DNA of 64,000 nucleotides from Nostocaceae cyanobacterium (GTDB lineage: Bacteria > Cyanobacteriota > Cyanobacteriia > Cyanobacteriales > Nostocaceae). The position numbers were made by a program, and so were the translations under genes. This document shows positions 19,245-28,538 of the stretch, in pieces; within the stretch, counting starts at the first letter, position 1; every line of letters begins with the position of its first letter. The notes under the pieces are model-generated. The model made no database searches. It saw nothing but the letters and a program-made list of their open reading frames with translations, and was not told where the DNA came from. The stretch is from the NCBI GenBank assembly GCA_030065825.1, contig JASJCY010000035.1, positions 1 to 64,000 of the forward strand, written 5' to 3'.

Positions 19245-19385
19245 TTATATAGACTCCTTGACTAAGAGAGTGACATCACTATTTGAACTTTGTAAACAGG
19301 AAAAATCTATATATTTTAGCTTAACTGTCATAGCTATTAATTCTTAAATAAAATATACAAAAAATAGGAAGGAGTAAAAAGCAAA

Positions 19386-20330
19386 ATGAGCAACAATCAA
19401 CCCTGCGTTAGCATTGGAATACCAGTTTACAACGGTGAAAATTTTCTGGCAAAAACCCTAGACTCACTTTTAGCTCAGACATTTCAGGATTTTGAAATCA
19501 TCATTTCCGATAATGCTTCCACTGATAAAACAGAGGAAATATGTCGGGAATACGCTGCTAAATACGAGTGTATTCGTTATTCTCGTCAAGAAAAAAATCT
19601 TGGTGCTGCCCCAAATTATAATTACGTGTTTGAGGTATCTAAGGGTAAGTATTTTAAGTGGGCAGCCCATGATGATTTATGCGCTCCTACATATCTAGAA
19701 CGTTGTGTTGATATACTTGAGAACAATCCATCTGTGGTTTTGGTATATCCAAGATCAATTTTTATTAATGAACAGGATGAGCCTATTGAAAACTACTACG
19801 AACATTCCTTACACGATGACCCCTTAAATTTGCCTTTCCCAACACCAAATGAACGTTTTAAGCGTTATCAAGATGGTCTTCGTGCTTCAGGAGTATGCAA
19901 TCCCGTTTTTGGGTTGATTAGGTCGAGTGCTTTAAAGTTGACACCAGTAATGGGCAGTTACATTTCATCAGATATGGTTTTGTTAGCTGAATTGGCTCTT
20001 TTGGGTCAATTTTCTGAAATCAAAGAACCTTTGTTTATGAGAAGAATTCATATGCAAATGTCAACAGCTGCCAATCTTAACTATCAGCAACGTCTGACTT
20101 GGTTTAATTCATCACAGAAGAAAAAATTTATCTTCCGAACCTGGAGATTATTTTTTGAATTACTCGCTTCTATAAATCGCGTCCAGATGAAGATTAATGA
20201 AAAAATATCTTGCTACATGGAAATGATTAAATGGTTATATTTTGAAAAAAGAAATTTGCTCACAGAGTTGATGGTCAATACTGCACAAATGATGGGAATA
20301 TCTTCTGTAAGTTACAAAAATTACCATTAA
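19386..20330 (+). CDS. GT2 family glycosyltransferase
   Basis: 314 aa GT-A enzyme. N-terminal SIGIPVYNGENFLAKTLDSL, IIISDNASTDKTEEI and YFKWAAHDDLCAP (the DD is the metal/nucleotide-binding aspartate pair). The C-terminal ~100 residues are amphipathic, with a hydrophobic stretch that may associate with the membrane. A GGAAGGAG sequence lies upstream of the ATG. It is probably a single-addition sugar transferase in repeat-unit assembly. Confidence 0.9.
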   Translation: MSNNQPCVSIGIPVYNGENFLAKTLDSLLAQTFQDFEIIISDNASTDKTEEICREYAAKYECIRYSRQEKNLGAAPNYNYVFEVSKGKYFKWAAHDDLCAPTYLERCVDILENNPSVVLVYPRSIFINEQDEPIENYYEHSLHDDPLNLPFPTPNERFKRYQDGLRASGVCNPVFGLIRSSALKLTPVMGSYISSDMVLLAELALLGQFSEIKEPLFMRRIHMQMSTAANLNYQQRLTWFNSSQKKKFIFRTWRLFFELLASINRVQMKINEKISCYMEMIKWLYFEKRNLLTELMVNTAQMMGISSVSYKNYH

Positions 20331-20398
20331 ACAAGATATTTTAAAAGTTTAGGCTTGTTGTTATAAAGCTCACAAAATGAATCGCTCAAAGCCGAAAA

Positions 20399-21415
20399 AT
20401 GCAAAGTTTAAAGCAAGTCGGATTAGTTGTCATTGGACGCAATGAAGGTCAACGTCTCAAACAATGCTTAGTTTCTGTAGTTGGGAAAGTTGCTCGGATT
20501 GTCTATGTTGATTCTGGTTCTACAGATGGCAGCATAGAAATGGCGCGATCGCTAGGGGTGGATGTGGTTGAACTTGACCTGTCTATACCCTTCACAGCTG
20601 CTCGCGCTAGAAATGAAGGGTTTACCCATCTGCTTACAGCCGATAAACAAATTAAATTCGTCCAATTTGTGGACGGTGACTGCGAAGTAGTTGAGGGATG
20701 GCTAGAGTTTGCTCAACGGGAACTTGAAGCCCAACCCCAGGTAGCTATAGTTTGTGGTCGTCGACGGGAGTGCTTTCCAGAAAGAAGTATTTACAACCGA
20801 TTGTGTGACATCGAGTGGGATACACCAATTGGGGAAACCAAAATGTGTGGTGGTGATTCCATGATCCGCGTGGAAGCATTTGAGCAAGTTGGAGGTTTTA
20901 ACCCTACCCTAATTGCTGGTGAGGAGCCAGAACTGTGTGTACGCTTACGTCAGCAAGGGTGGAAGATTATGCGTCTTGACGCCGATATGACCTTACACGA
21001 TGCCCAAATGACTCGTTTTGGTCAGTGGTGGAAGCGTTCCCTACGAGCTGGTCATGCTTATGCTGAAGGTGCTTGGTTACACGGTAGCAGCCCAGAACGC
21101 CACTGGGTTAAACAAAGCCGGAGCATTTGGCTATGGGGTTTGCTATTGCCAATATTGGCGTTGGCAACCACATGGTTTACTAACGGTATCAGCCTTTTGC
21201 TACTACTCGGTTACCCTTTAGTAATCTATCGCAGTTATCGCCATACCCTACAACGAGGTTTCCCATCCAGGGATGCAGCAGTTTATGCAATCTCTTGCAT
21301 AATGGGTAAATTTCCTGGGGTACAAGGTCAGATGCAGTTTCACATGGGCAGATTGCTGGGAAAGCGTCGCCAGTTGGTGGAATATAAGACCCTAGTACAG
21401 CACGGCATAAATTAA
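20399..21415 (+). CDS. GT2 family glycosyltransferase with C-terminal membrane segment
   Basis: 338 aa. N-terminal GLVVIGRNEGQRLKQCL and IVYVDSGSTDGSIEMA, then FVQFVDGDCEVV (metal-binding aspartates) and a GGDSMIRVEAFEQVGGF loop. The C-terminal region has SIWLWGLLLPILALATTWF and GISLLLLLGYPLVIY, giving two membrane-spanning or re-entrant helices. It resembles bacterial exopolysaccharide glycosyltransferases anchored at the cytoplasmic membrane. Its C-terminal 125 codons are duplicated immediately downstream as a broken copy (21,442-21,834). Confidence 0.9.
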   Translation: MQSLKQVGLVVIGRNEGQRLKQCLVSVVGKVARIVYVDSGSTDGSIEMARSLGVDVVELDLSIPFTAARARNEGFTHLLTADKQIKFVQFVDGDCEVVEGWLEFAQRELEAQPQVAIVCGRRRECFPERSIYNRLCDIEWDTPIGETKMCGGDSMIRVEAFEQVGGFNPTLIAGEEPELCVRLRQQGWKIMRLDADMTLHDAQMTRFGQWWKRSLRAGHAYAEGAWLHGSSPERHWVKQSRSIWLWGLLLPILALATTWFTNGISLLLLLGYPLVIYRSYRHTLQRGFPSRDAAVYAISCIMGKFPGVQGQMQFHMGRLLGKRRQLVEYKTLVQHGIN

Positions 21416-21441
21416 TTCAACAATTAACATATAACTGGAGG

Positions 21442-21834
21442 TTGCCTATTTTTACGCGTTCCCTACGAGCCAGTCATGCTTACGCTAAAGGTTTTTGGTT
21501 ACATGGTAGGAGTCCTGAACGCCACTGGGTAAAAGAAAGCGGAAGTATCTGGTTCTGGGGTTTGCTCCTGCCACAGTTGGCATTAGGAACCGCGTGGTTC
21601 ACTAATAGTATTAGTAGCCTACTGCTACTGTCTGGTTATCCTTTGGTGATCTATCGCAACTATCGCCATACTGGACAACAAGGTTTCAATCCAAAGGAAT
21701 CAGCGCTTTATGCCATATTTTGTATACTAGGTAAATTTCCTGAGGTATAAGGTCAGATTCAGTTTTACATCAGCAGATTACTAGGAAAGCGTCGCCAGTT
21801 AGTTGAATACAAAACACCAGTTGTTATCAATTAA
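21442..21834 (+). pseudogene. duplicated C-terminus of the upstream GT2 gene
   Basis: From 21,454 the sequence repeats the 3' part of the preceding gene: RSLRASHAYAKGFWLHGRSP corresponds to RSLRAGHAYAEGAWLHGSSP. It continues through the two hydrophobic segments. An in-frame TAA at 21,748 interrupts it (GKFPEV-stop), after which the homology continues as ISRLLGKRRQLVEYKT. A TTG at 21,442 with GGAGG upstream could start a 102-aa product, but no catalytic domain is present. This is a tandem partial duplication that has decayed. Confidence 0.85.
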
Positions 21835-21929
21835 GTAGCCGTCATGAATTTAGAAATAGGAGGACTGATGAAAAATTTGTTCCCTAACCCTATTTTCAAA
21901 TCAACCAATCTTTACTCACTAGTTAGAAA

Positions 21930-23102
21930 ATGATGTTAAAAAAAATGAATTTCAATTCTGACCCAAGTTCGCGCATACTAATGTTATCACAGCGCAAACT
22001 CAAAAATAGTCTATCTGATTGTGGCTTATATGAATTTGAAGATGTGATCTGTGATCTCGATGCAGTTGACATGTTTTCTCCTGTCGATTCTTATGAATAT
22101 TCTAAAGAAATCTACAAATGGGTAAAACGGGTAACTAGATCTACCCAATTTGCTAACTTTATCAGACCAGACCCCAATACTGTGTTTCTAGATCGGGAAT
22201 ACGAACTATTCTATGTAATATTACGCCAGCCCCACGATGTATTCTCAATTTTTTCCCTCAAGGACTGGCGCAAAAAATCCAAAAAAGCTGTCTGTCATCT
22301 CATAGAAATTTGGAATAATGATGTTGAAGGCTATAAACCACTTCTAGAGCTTCTCAAGGATTTCGATCATATTTTTTTAGGCGTTGCTAGTAATATTGAA
22401 AAAATTGCTCAAATTACGGGACGTCCTTGTACTTACGTGCCAGCTAGCGTCGATGCTATCAAATTTTGTCCTTATCCCTTATCCCCCAATCGTAGTATTG
22501 ATGTTACCAACATAGGGCGTCGCTCAACCATAACCCATCAAGCCCTAGTGGAACTTGCACAACAGAAAAAAATTCATTATCTCTATGATACGGTGAGCAA
22601 CGCTAGGGTTCCTAAACCCCATGAACATCGTAGTTTACTTGCTAACCAGCTCAAGAGAAGCCGCTACTTCATCGCTAATCGACCTATGGCTAATCGACCC
22701 GACATCAGAGGTAATCAAGCAGAAATTGGTTATCGCTTCTTTGAGGGAGCGGCTGCGGGCACAGTTATGATTGGAGATTCTCCAGATACTGCAATGTTTA
22801 ATCGATACTTTGATTGGGAAGATGCTGTAATTAGAATTCCCTTTGATGCTCCTAATATAGCAGATATTATTGCCGATCTTGATGCTCAACCCGAGCGACT
22901 GGCTAGAATTCGCCGAGATAATGTTGTGAACTCACTACTACGACATGACTGGGTATATCGCTGGAAACAAATCTTAGAGATAGTGAATCTTCCAACAACA
23001 AAATCAATGTTTGCTAGGGAGGTTTATTTAAAGGACTTAGCCAAAATGGCTCAGGAACCGAGTTTCAATTGTTACTCAGTAAATAAAACTAAATCAGGGT
23101 AA
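21930..23102 (+). CDS. glycosyltransferase, Glyco_trans_1_2-like (GT-B)
   Basis: 390 aa. The C-terminal third has the donor-site pattern of the Glyco_trans_1_2/CgeB-like group: ERSLLANQLKR-like region, EIGYRFFEGAAAGTVMIGDS, FDWEDAVIRIPFDAPNI and NSLLRHDWVYRW. The N-terminal part includes a DVICDLDAVDMF segment and HIFLGVASNIEKI. It has a close paralogue in this window at 42,292-43,488 on the other strand, which shares these blocks. It probably transfers a sugar during EPS assembly; donor unknown. No strong Shine-Dalgarno; either of two adjacent ATGs could serve. Confidence 0.8.
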   Translation: MMLKKMNFNSDPSSRILMLSQRKLKNSLSDCGLYEFEDVICDLDAVDMFSPVDSYEYSKEIYKWVKRVTRSTQFANFIRPDPNTVFLDREYELFYVILRQPHDVFSIFSLKDWRKKSKKAVCHLIEIWNNDVEGYKPLLELLKDFDHIFLGVASNIEKIAQITGRPCTYVPASVDAIKFCPYPLSPNRSIDVTNIGRRSTITHQALVELAQQKKIHYLYDTVSNARVPKPHEHRSLLANQLKRSRYFIANRPMANRPDIRGNQAEIGYRFFEGAAAGTVMIGDSPDTAMFNRYFDWEDAVIRIPFDAPNIADIIADLDAQPERLARIRRDNVVNSLLRHDWVYRWKQILEIVNLPTTKSMFAREVYLKDLAKMAQEPSFNCYSVNKTKSG

Positions 23103-23447
23103 ATCATTTTGCTGTTATTATGTGGATTACCCGGAATTACAAAAATACCCTTTCCAAAAAGCCTTTGTCTTTATGGAAAGGGTGGCAATTGTATGGGGTA
23201 TACTTCATTTACCTGGAATCTTTTGTATGTATTTTTAAGATTCACTCTCTTGTGAGTTTATTATTTTTATATGTAAAGGCTATATGTTTTATTTTTTAGA
23301 CTTTGAGAAAAGAAAATGACTTTTATGATTTTTGGTTATGATTCAAAAAGTTTAAGCATACTACAATTATGTAAAAAAAAACTACCATTTCCAATCAACG
23401 AAAAGCATTATGATCGTAGATAATTGTAACGTTTAAGGGGTAGACAG
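23103..23447. other. intergenic region before the wzc-like gene
   Basis: About 345 bases. A stem CCCTTTCCA (23,149-23,157) with TGGAAAGGG (23,175-23,183) follows the glycosyltransferase gene and could attenuate or stabilise transcription; no T-run follows. The remainder is AT-rich and should hold the promoter of the wzc-like gene. I could not fix a -10/-35 pair. Confidence 0.4.
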
Positions 23448-25694
23448 TTGGAAGAATTGCCATTAGACGACAGAGAGAAAATCAATCCTCCACCTCAAAA
23501 GGGATTGGACTTACGTTGGCTCCTAAGGACTGCCAAGCGTAAAGCGCTACTGATTACCAGTATTACCAGCTTAGCTGCAGCTGGTGCCTGGTATTTGAGT
23601 CCCAAATACCCACCCATCTATTCAGGTAATTTTCAGCTTTTAGTTGAGCCTGTAACATCTGCTGAAAAGTTGTCCGATCCCAGTACGCTCACTCGCACCG
23701 GAGGAGTGCCTAATGAGGGACTTTTATCCCTAGATTACCCAACGGTGATTCAGATTTTAACAAGTCCTCAAATGCTGTCTCAGGTTGCTGAGCAAATTAA
23801 AGCCGAATATCCGAATTTGAGCATCAATGCCGCTCAAATTCGCAAAGGATTATTAATAGAACGCATTGGTGGAGCAAATAGATTTCAACAAACCAAGATC
23901 CTGAAAGTTAGCTATGAGGGAACAAATCCCAAAATAGTTGAGTTAGTTTTAAAGAAAACTGCTGATAAATATTTAAATTACTCTCTTGCAGAACGTAAAA
24001 GTCGTATTGGAGAAGGCGTTAAGTTTATTGACCAACAACTTCCCGGATTGTATAAGCGAGTAGCTTCCCTACAAAAAGAATTACAGAAAATACAAGAACA
24101 AAATGGGACGATTAATACCGCAGGTAAGGGTGAAGAATTATTTGAAAAAGTTCGCACAATTGAAGGTCAGCTATTAGAAACTCGCAGGGAACTACAAGAA
24201 CTAACAACACTCAGAGAAAATTTACAAAAACAATTAAAATTAACACTTGATGAAGCCATTGTGGCATCAACTTTAAGTCAAGACCCTAATTATCAAAAGT
24301 TGCTTGCTAACTTAAAAGAAATAGAAACCACAATTGCTGTAGAATCTGCTCGTTTCCAGCCAGATAGCCCCAATATTCAAACTCTGGAAGTTAAACGCCA
24401 AAACTTACTAGATTTGCTGAATCAAGAAACCAAGAAGATTTTGGGACAGGATATCAAAACAGCAACATCGAGTAATTCTGCAGTACTAATATTGCAAAAT
24501 TCCATTCGCTTAGGAATGATTAATAAACTGACTGAAACCACTAACCAAATTCAAGTGTTAGAGGTTCGTAATCAGGAATTGGAAAAGAATAAAAAATATT
24601 TTCAGCAACAAGCACAAATATTCCCGGATTTGGTGCGTCGCTATAACGATATCCAGCGGAACTTAGAAATTTCTAACCAAACCCTAAATCGACTTTTAAC
24701 ACAGCGAGAAACCCTGCGAGTTGAGGCTGCTCAGAGTCAAGTACCTTGGGAAATAGTTTCCCAACCTCAGCTTTTGCGCGATCCTGCCGGTAATGTGATC
24801 GCAACTCCCATTGACTCCAAAAAAACCCTGATTATGGGAGTCGCTGGTGGTTTACTGTTGGGGTTAGTAACTGCAATACTGTTAGAAAAGTCCCGCAATA
24901 TCTTCTATACTACCGAGGATCTTAAAGATGCCGTCCCATTGCCTTTATTAGGTGCAATCCCAGTAGACGATAGTTTAATAAGTGATAATTCTACAAAATG
25001 GGAAAACTCGACAAGTGCAACCGAATCTCTGGAAGACTGGTATGAAAGAACAAGAGGCAACAACAAGAACGGTTCTCCATTTCAAGAAGCCTTTACTAAC
25101 CTCTATGCCAATATCCGTTTTTGCTTCTGGGAGTCACCAATTCGCTCCTTAGCAGTTTGCTCCGCAGAATCGGGAGAAGGTAAGTCTACTATCGCTTTAC
25201 ACTTAGCTCAGACAGCAGCTGCCACAGGTCAACGAGTTCTATTGGTGGATGCCAATTTCCGTGTCTTAGTAGATGCTAATTCTGATTTGGTTCCGATTCA
25301 CACCTCCTTGAGGTTACCAAACATCAAGGGATTAAGCAATTTGCTCTCCCACAAACTAGATCCTGAGGATATTATCCAGCGATCGCCTTTGGCAGATAAT
25401 CTTTTTGTTTTGACTTCTGGTTCTCTGTTGGCAGATTCGAGCATACTGCTTGCCTCTGATCGGATGCAAGAGCTAATGGAGAAATTTATGATGAAATTTG
25501 ATTTAGTGATTTATGATACGTCCGATATTCTTAGCTTTGTGGACGCCAGTTTTGTAGCTGCCCACGTAGATGGAATATTGATGGTTGCCACAGTTGGCAA
25601 GACTAAACAATCTGCACTTATGCAAGCCCTGAATCAAATAAAAACCTTTAACTTGCCTACTTTGGGTGTAGTCGCTAATCAGGCTTTTTCCTAG
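23448..25694 (+). CDS. Wzc/GumC-type polysaccharide copolymerase with BY-kinase domain
   Basis: 748 aa from a TTG start at 23,448. Wzz domain: first TM near residues 35-52, a coiled-coil periplasmic region (about 180-420, many Glu/Gln/Leu heptads), and second TM near 460-480 (MGVAGGLLLGLVTAILL). The cytoplasmic ATPase domain has Walker A SAESGEGKS (about 571-579), Walker A' VLLVDANFR and Walker B LVIYDTSD. The C-terminus ends at GVVANQAFS without a tyrosine cluster. It sets chain length and couples polymerisation to export in Wzx/Wzy systems. It may bind ATP without classical autophosphorylation. Last gene of the plus-strand EPS block. Confidence 0.92.
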   Translation: MEELPLDDREKINPPPQKGLDLRWLLRTAKRKALLITSITSLAAAGAWYLSPKYPPIYSGNFQLLVEPVTSAEKLSDPSTLTRTGGVPNEGLLSLDYPTVIQILTSPQMLSQVAEQIKAEYPNLSINAAQIRKGLLIERIGGANRFQQTKILKVSYEGTNPKIVELVLKKTADKYLNYSLAERKSRIGEGVKFIDQQLPGLYKRVASLQKELQKIQEQNGTINTAGKGEELFEKVRTIEGQLLETRRELQELTTLRENLQKQLKLTLDEAIVASTLSQDPNYQKLLANLKEIETTIAVESARFQPDSPNIQTLEVKRQNLLDLLNQETKKILGQDIKTATSSNSAVLILQNSIRLGMINKLTETTNQIQVLEVRNQELEKNKKYFQQQAQIFPDLVRRYNDIQRNLEISNQTLNRLLTQRETLRVEAAQSQVPWEIVSQPQLLRDPAGNVIATPIDSKKTLIMGVAGGLLLGLVTAILLEKSRNIFYTTEDLKDAVPLPLLGAIPVDDSLISDNSTKWENSTSATESLEDWYERTRGNNKNGSPFQEAFTNLYANIRFCFWESPIRSLAVCSAESGEGKSTIALHLAQTAAATGQRVLLVDANFRVLVDANSDLVPIHTSLRLPNIKGLSNLLSHKLDPEDIIQRSPLADNLFVLTSGSLLADSSILLASDRMQELMEKFMMKFDLVIYDTSDILSFVDASFVAAHVDGILMVATVGKTKQSALMQALNQIKTFNLPTLGVVANQAFS

Positions 25695-25776
25695 TTATAA
25701 CAGATTCAGATGACGACCGCACATCCAAGGGGTTGCCAAAAGCTAGGGAGGTCCCTCGTAAGAGTAACCCAACGCC

Positions 25777-25805
25777 AGTAGGGGCAGGGTAACCCTGCCC
25801 CTACT
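25777..25805. terminator. palindrome between convergent EPS blocks
   Basis: AGTAGGGGCAGGG and CCCTGCCCCTACT form a 13-bp perfect stem with a TAA loop. It lies between the wzc-like gene (plus) and the minus-strand gene ending at 25,863. No long T-run is present on either side, so it may be a dispersed palindrome acting as a bidirectional terminator. Confidence 0.5.
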
Positions 25806-25862
25806 CAAGAGTTACACATTAATCCACACGCTTCTAACCCTTTATTTCTTGGTGTTACCTAA

Positions 25863-26930
25863 TCAAGAGAGCATCAACTGCTCAATGGTTTTCACGAATT
25901 CACCTTGTTGAAAATATTGTGTGTAAACACGGCGAGCATTTTCAATAATCCTAGCTGCTTCATCTGGGTGTTCCAGATAATAGCGACATTTTTCTTGGAG
26001 ATCCGCGAAATCCCACCTAACAGGTACATAAGTTTCCCCTTCAATAAATATATTGGGGTTTGTGTTAATATGAGCCATTGAAGGTTTAATCAACAAGCAG
26101 TCATAGCACACTGCTTCAAAATCTCGCCAACAGTTTTCTCCCCATCCAAAAGGACTAAATACGATACGACTGTTCTTCATTTCTTGCATGTATTGGCGAC
26201 GAGAAACCAGACCTGTTTCGTTAAATTGGGCACTTACAGCTAGTTTATAATCTGATTCTAGAGGTTTTAGTGCCTCCACAGCAGCAATACGATATTGGCA
26301 GTACCATTCCTTATTTTGATTCGACCCTAGGGAAAGGCGACAAAATATGTCTATATTCTTGGTGGGACGATTAAACCAGAACTGGGGTCTAAACAATGCT
26401 TGTTGAAAACGCTTAGCAGTGCCCAAATTCCAACCAGGGATAATTTTTTGCTCACAACCTTGAGGAATCTCCGAGCCTACATGCCACTGTGTGAAATCCC
26501 ATCCCCAATGTCTGGCAACAAAATCTGTAAAAGTTGAGCCTCCAATTAACTGTTTTTTGTATTCATCGAGATCCTTAAGAATTTGACGTTTTACAAACCA
26601 ATCAACATAGGGTAGTACATTAAAATACCTAGTACTCGACTGAGCAAAAGGATCGATAAATATGAGTTTTTGATTGGGGTTATTCTCTCGCACCGCTTTG
26701 ATAGCGCTCTCAGCTTCCCTAGCACTTTCGCGCCAGGATGGCAGAAGAAATATAATATCTGCATCTTGTTTTTTACAAGCTTCACTGATCGCCGAGAAGG
26801 TTTCCGCTTCGATCTGTTTAACTTTAAGGTCAAGGCTACGACGAAGTAGTCCTTGATTGTAGACAAATGGATCTCGTTGAGCTACTGCAATGGAGTCACT
26901 TTTAAACCCGACAATTACTGCTTTTTTCAT
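25863..26930 (-). CDS. glycosyltransferase-like protein (GT-B/exostosin-like C-terminus)
   Basis: 355 aa. The C-terminal half matches the donor-site region of the Glyco_trans_1_2/exostosin-like groups: IVFSPFGWGENCWRDFEAVC, LLIKPSMAHINTNPN, YVPVRWDFADLQEKC and a final helix of the EAARIIENARRVY type. The N-terminal half has a Rossmann-like VIVGFKSD and ADIIFLLPSW. I see no TM segment. It is probably a cytoplasmic sugar transferase of the first Wzx/Wzy block; substrate unknown. It ends 58 bases from the shared palindrome and is downstream of the polymerase gene. Confidence 0.7.
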   Translation of the reverse strand: MKKAVIVGFKSDSIAVAQRDPFVYNQGLLRRSLDLKVKQIEAETFSAISEACKKQDADIIFLLPSWRESAREAESAIKAVRENNPNQKLIFIDPFAQSSTRYFNVLPYVDWFVKRQILKDLDEYKKQLIGGSTFTDFVARHWGWDFTQWHVGSEIPQGCEQKIIPGWNLGTAKRFQQALFRPQFWFNRPTKNIDIFCRLSLGSNQNKEWYCQYRIAAVEALKPLESDYKLAVSAQFNETGLVSRRQYMQEMKNSRIVFSPFGWGENCWRDFEAVCYDCLLIKPSMAHINTNPNIFIEGETYVPVRWDFADLQEKCRYYLEHPDEAARIIENARRVYTQYFQQGEFVKTIEQLMLS

Positions 26931-26977
26931 TAAAAATACTGGCTTAAATAATTGATTAATTTTGACTTACTTACAGG

Positions 26978-28396
26978 TTATCTCCTTGGGGACAAGGAAC
27001 GTTGAGGGGGGTTTTGTGGGGGTGGATAACGCCTACCTAGGGATGAGCGATTGCCTTTTGGGCTATTAGTCTGTGGCTCTGTTATTGCTACCCCTGCTAC
27101 ACCTCCACAGGCAAGGGTAAAAATTGGGTTGACCATAGCATTTGTTAAACAGTCCAATATGTATAAAATCACTACCACCGCTATAGCTCCTGCTGGTGCT
27201 ACTTGACGATTGCTCCATAAACGGGCTGGATAACGTCTTAAGAACCCAATCACTGGCAGGAAAAAGGATAAAAATAGGCTACTCAATCCGACTAAACCAT
27301 TTATACCAAAACTAATAATCCACAGGCTATCAGTGATTGAAGTATCTACGAGCTCTCCTGCCCAATTATAATCATATATACGGTTACGACCCCATCCTCC
27401 CCAGCCAAAAATTATACTTTCTCTTGCTCTGTCTGCGAGTAACTCTTCATTATTGAATCTAAATTCCAAGGAACTGACGCGCTCTTCAGGCACCCCTATA
27501 TTCCTCATATATCCAGTAATTTGATCGGTAATATAAGTTTCAGTTAATGTGTTTTGAGCTAAGTATAAACTTATGCACAATATCACAAGTAATAATACTA
27601 TGGAGGTGCGAAATTGCCAGGTAATGAATAAGATAATAATCCCCAATCCTAGCAAAAAATAAGCCCCTGTGGACTTAACCAATATACATGTAATCAGTAA
27701 GGCTGCTACCAGCCACTTGATTGCAATGCCATTGAGTTGCTTGATGACACCAGTTTTCCAGAAGCAAATGCCAATTAGCGTAGCTGCCATCATCCAAATA
27801 CCCACCTCAAGACCATGCTGCATAAATACGGTGGGTCTGTATCCTCCGTAGCGTACTCCTTGGGTAAAAGCTCTGATATCGGTAAAGCCGTAAACCATCC
27901 TATGTAACTGCGGACTCATACGGATTTCAAACAGGCATAGGGGAACATAGCTTAGTCCACCAATGAAGGTACCAATTGCTAATAATCTGAGTGCGGCTAA
28001 GTTATTGAGATATATCCGACCTAGAAAATAGGGTATTCCCCAGGTAACAGTTTGATTTAGAGCTTGTGAAAAACCATCGTAAGCTCCTAAACCATTAGTG
28101 ATTGATGAAGCCACCGGACATAAGCACCAGATCAGCATTGGTAAGTCAACCCAGCGCATTTTAAAGGAACTCAAGCGTCCCGCATCGTAGATAACAGTAG
28201 CCAGCAAAATACCGTAGCAAGTTGCCGACATCTTAGTGTAGTCTGGCAAACCAATAATTGGATACTTGGCTTGGGGTAGGAATAACCATGCCAGAATAAA
28301 GGAGACAACAACCGCCCGATGAGCTGGAAACCTTATAAACAGGTAGAGTACGGTGGGAATCCAACCGAACATTACCAGAGGTACTAAAAAACTCAT
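26978..28396 (-). CDS. O-antigen/EPS polymerase (Wzy-like), first copy
   Basis: 472 aa with about 11 hydrophobic segments spread from residue 1 to 430. A large extracytoplasmic loop is followed by the RARESIIFGWGGWGRNRIYD and TDSLWIISFGINGLVGL blocks seen in O-antigen ligase/polymerase-like proteins. The C-terminal tail is short, proline/arginine-rich and probably cytoplasmic. It would polymerise lipid-linked repeat units on the periplasmic face. It lies downstream of a Wzx-type flippase gene, giving a conventional Wzx-Wzy pair. Confidence 0.8.
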   Translation of the reverse strand: MSFLVPLVMFGWIPTVLYLFIRFPAHRAVVVSFILAWLFLPQAKYPIIGLPDYTKMSATCYGILLATVIYDAGRLSSFKMRWVDLPMLIWCLCPVASSITNGLGAYDGFSQALNQTVTWGIPYFLGRIYLNNLAALRLLAIGTFIGGLSYVPLCLFEIRMSPQLHRMVYGFTDIRAFTQGVRYGGYRPTVFMQHGLEVGIWMMAATLIGICFWKTGVIKQLNGIAIKWLVAALLITCILVKSTGAYFLLGLGIIILFITWQFRTSIVLLLVILCISLYLAQNTLTETYITDQITGYMRNIGVPEERVSSLEFRFNNEELLADRARESIIFGWGGWGRNRIYDYNWAGELVDTSITDSLWIISFGINGLVGLSSLFLSFFLPVIGFLRRYPARLWSNRQVAPAGAIAVVVILYILDCLTNAMVNPIFTLACGGVAGVAITEPQTNSPKGNRSSLGRRYPPPQNPPQRSLSPRR

Positions 28397-28538
28397 AGGC
28401 TTTGATTTATACTTGCTGGTGACTTAGGTAAAGGGAAAATTTACAAAAATAAAAATTAGGTTCTTCAGTTTCAAATAATACACTAGCTTTTGAGAAGAGT
28501 ACATCAACTTACGTATGTTAACTTTTGTGTTTGCTTTC

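Noticed and set aside
23366-23381. Possible NtcA-like GTA-N-TAC site upstream of the wzc-like gene
   Set aside because: The spacer between GTA and TAC is nine bases, not the eight required for NtcA, and it lies in a poly-A run.
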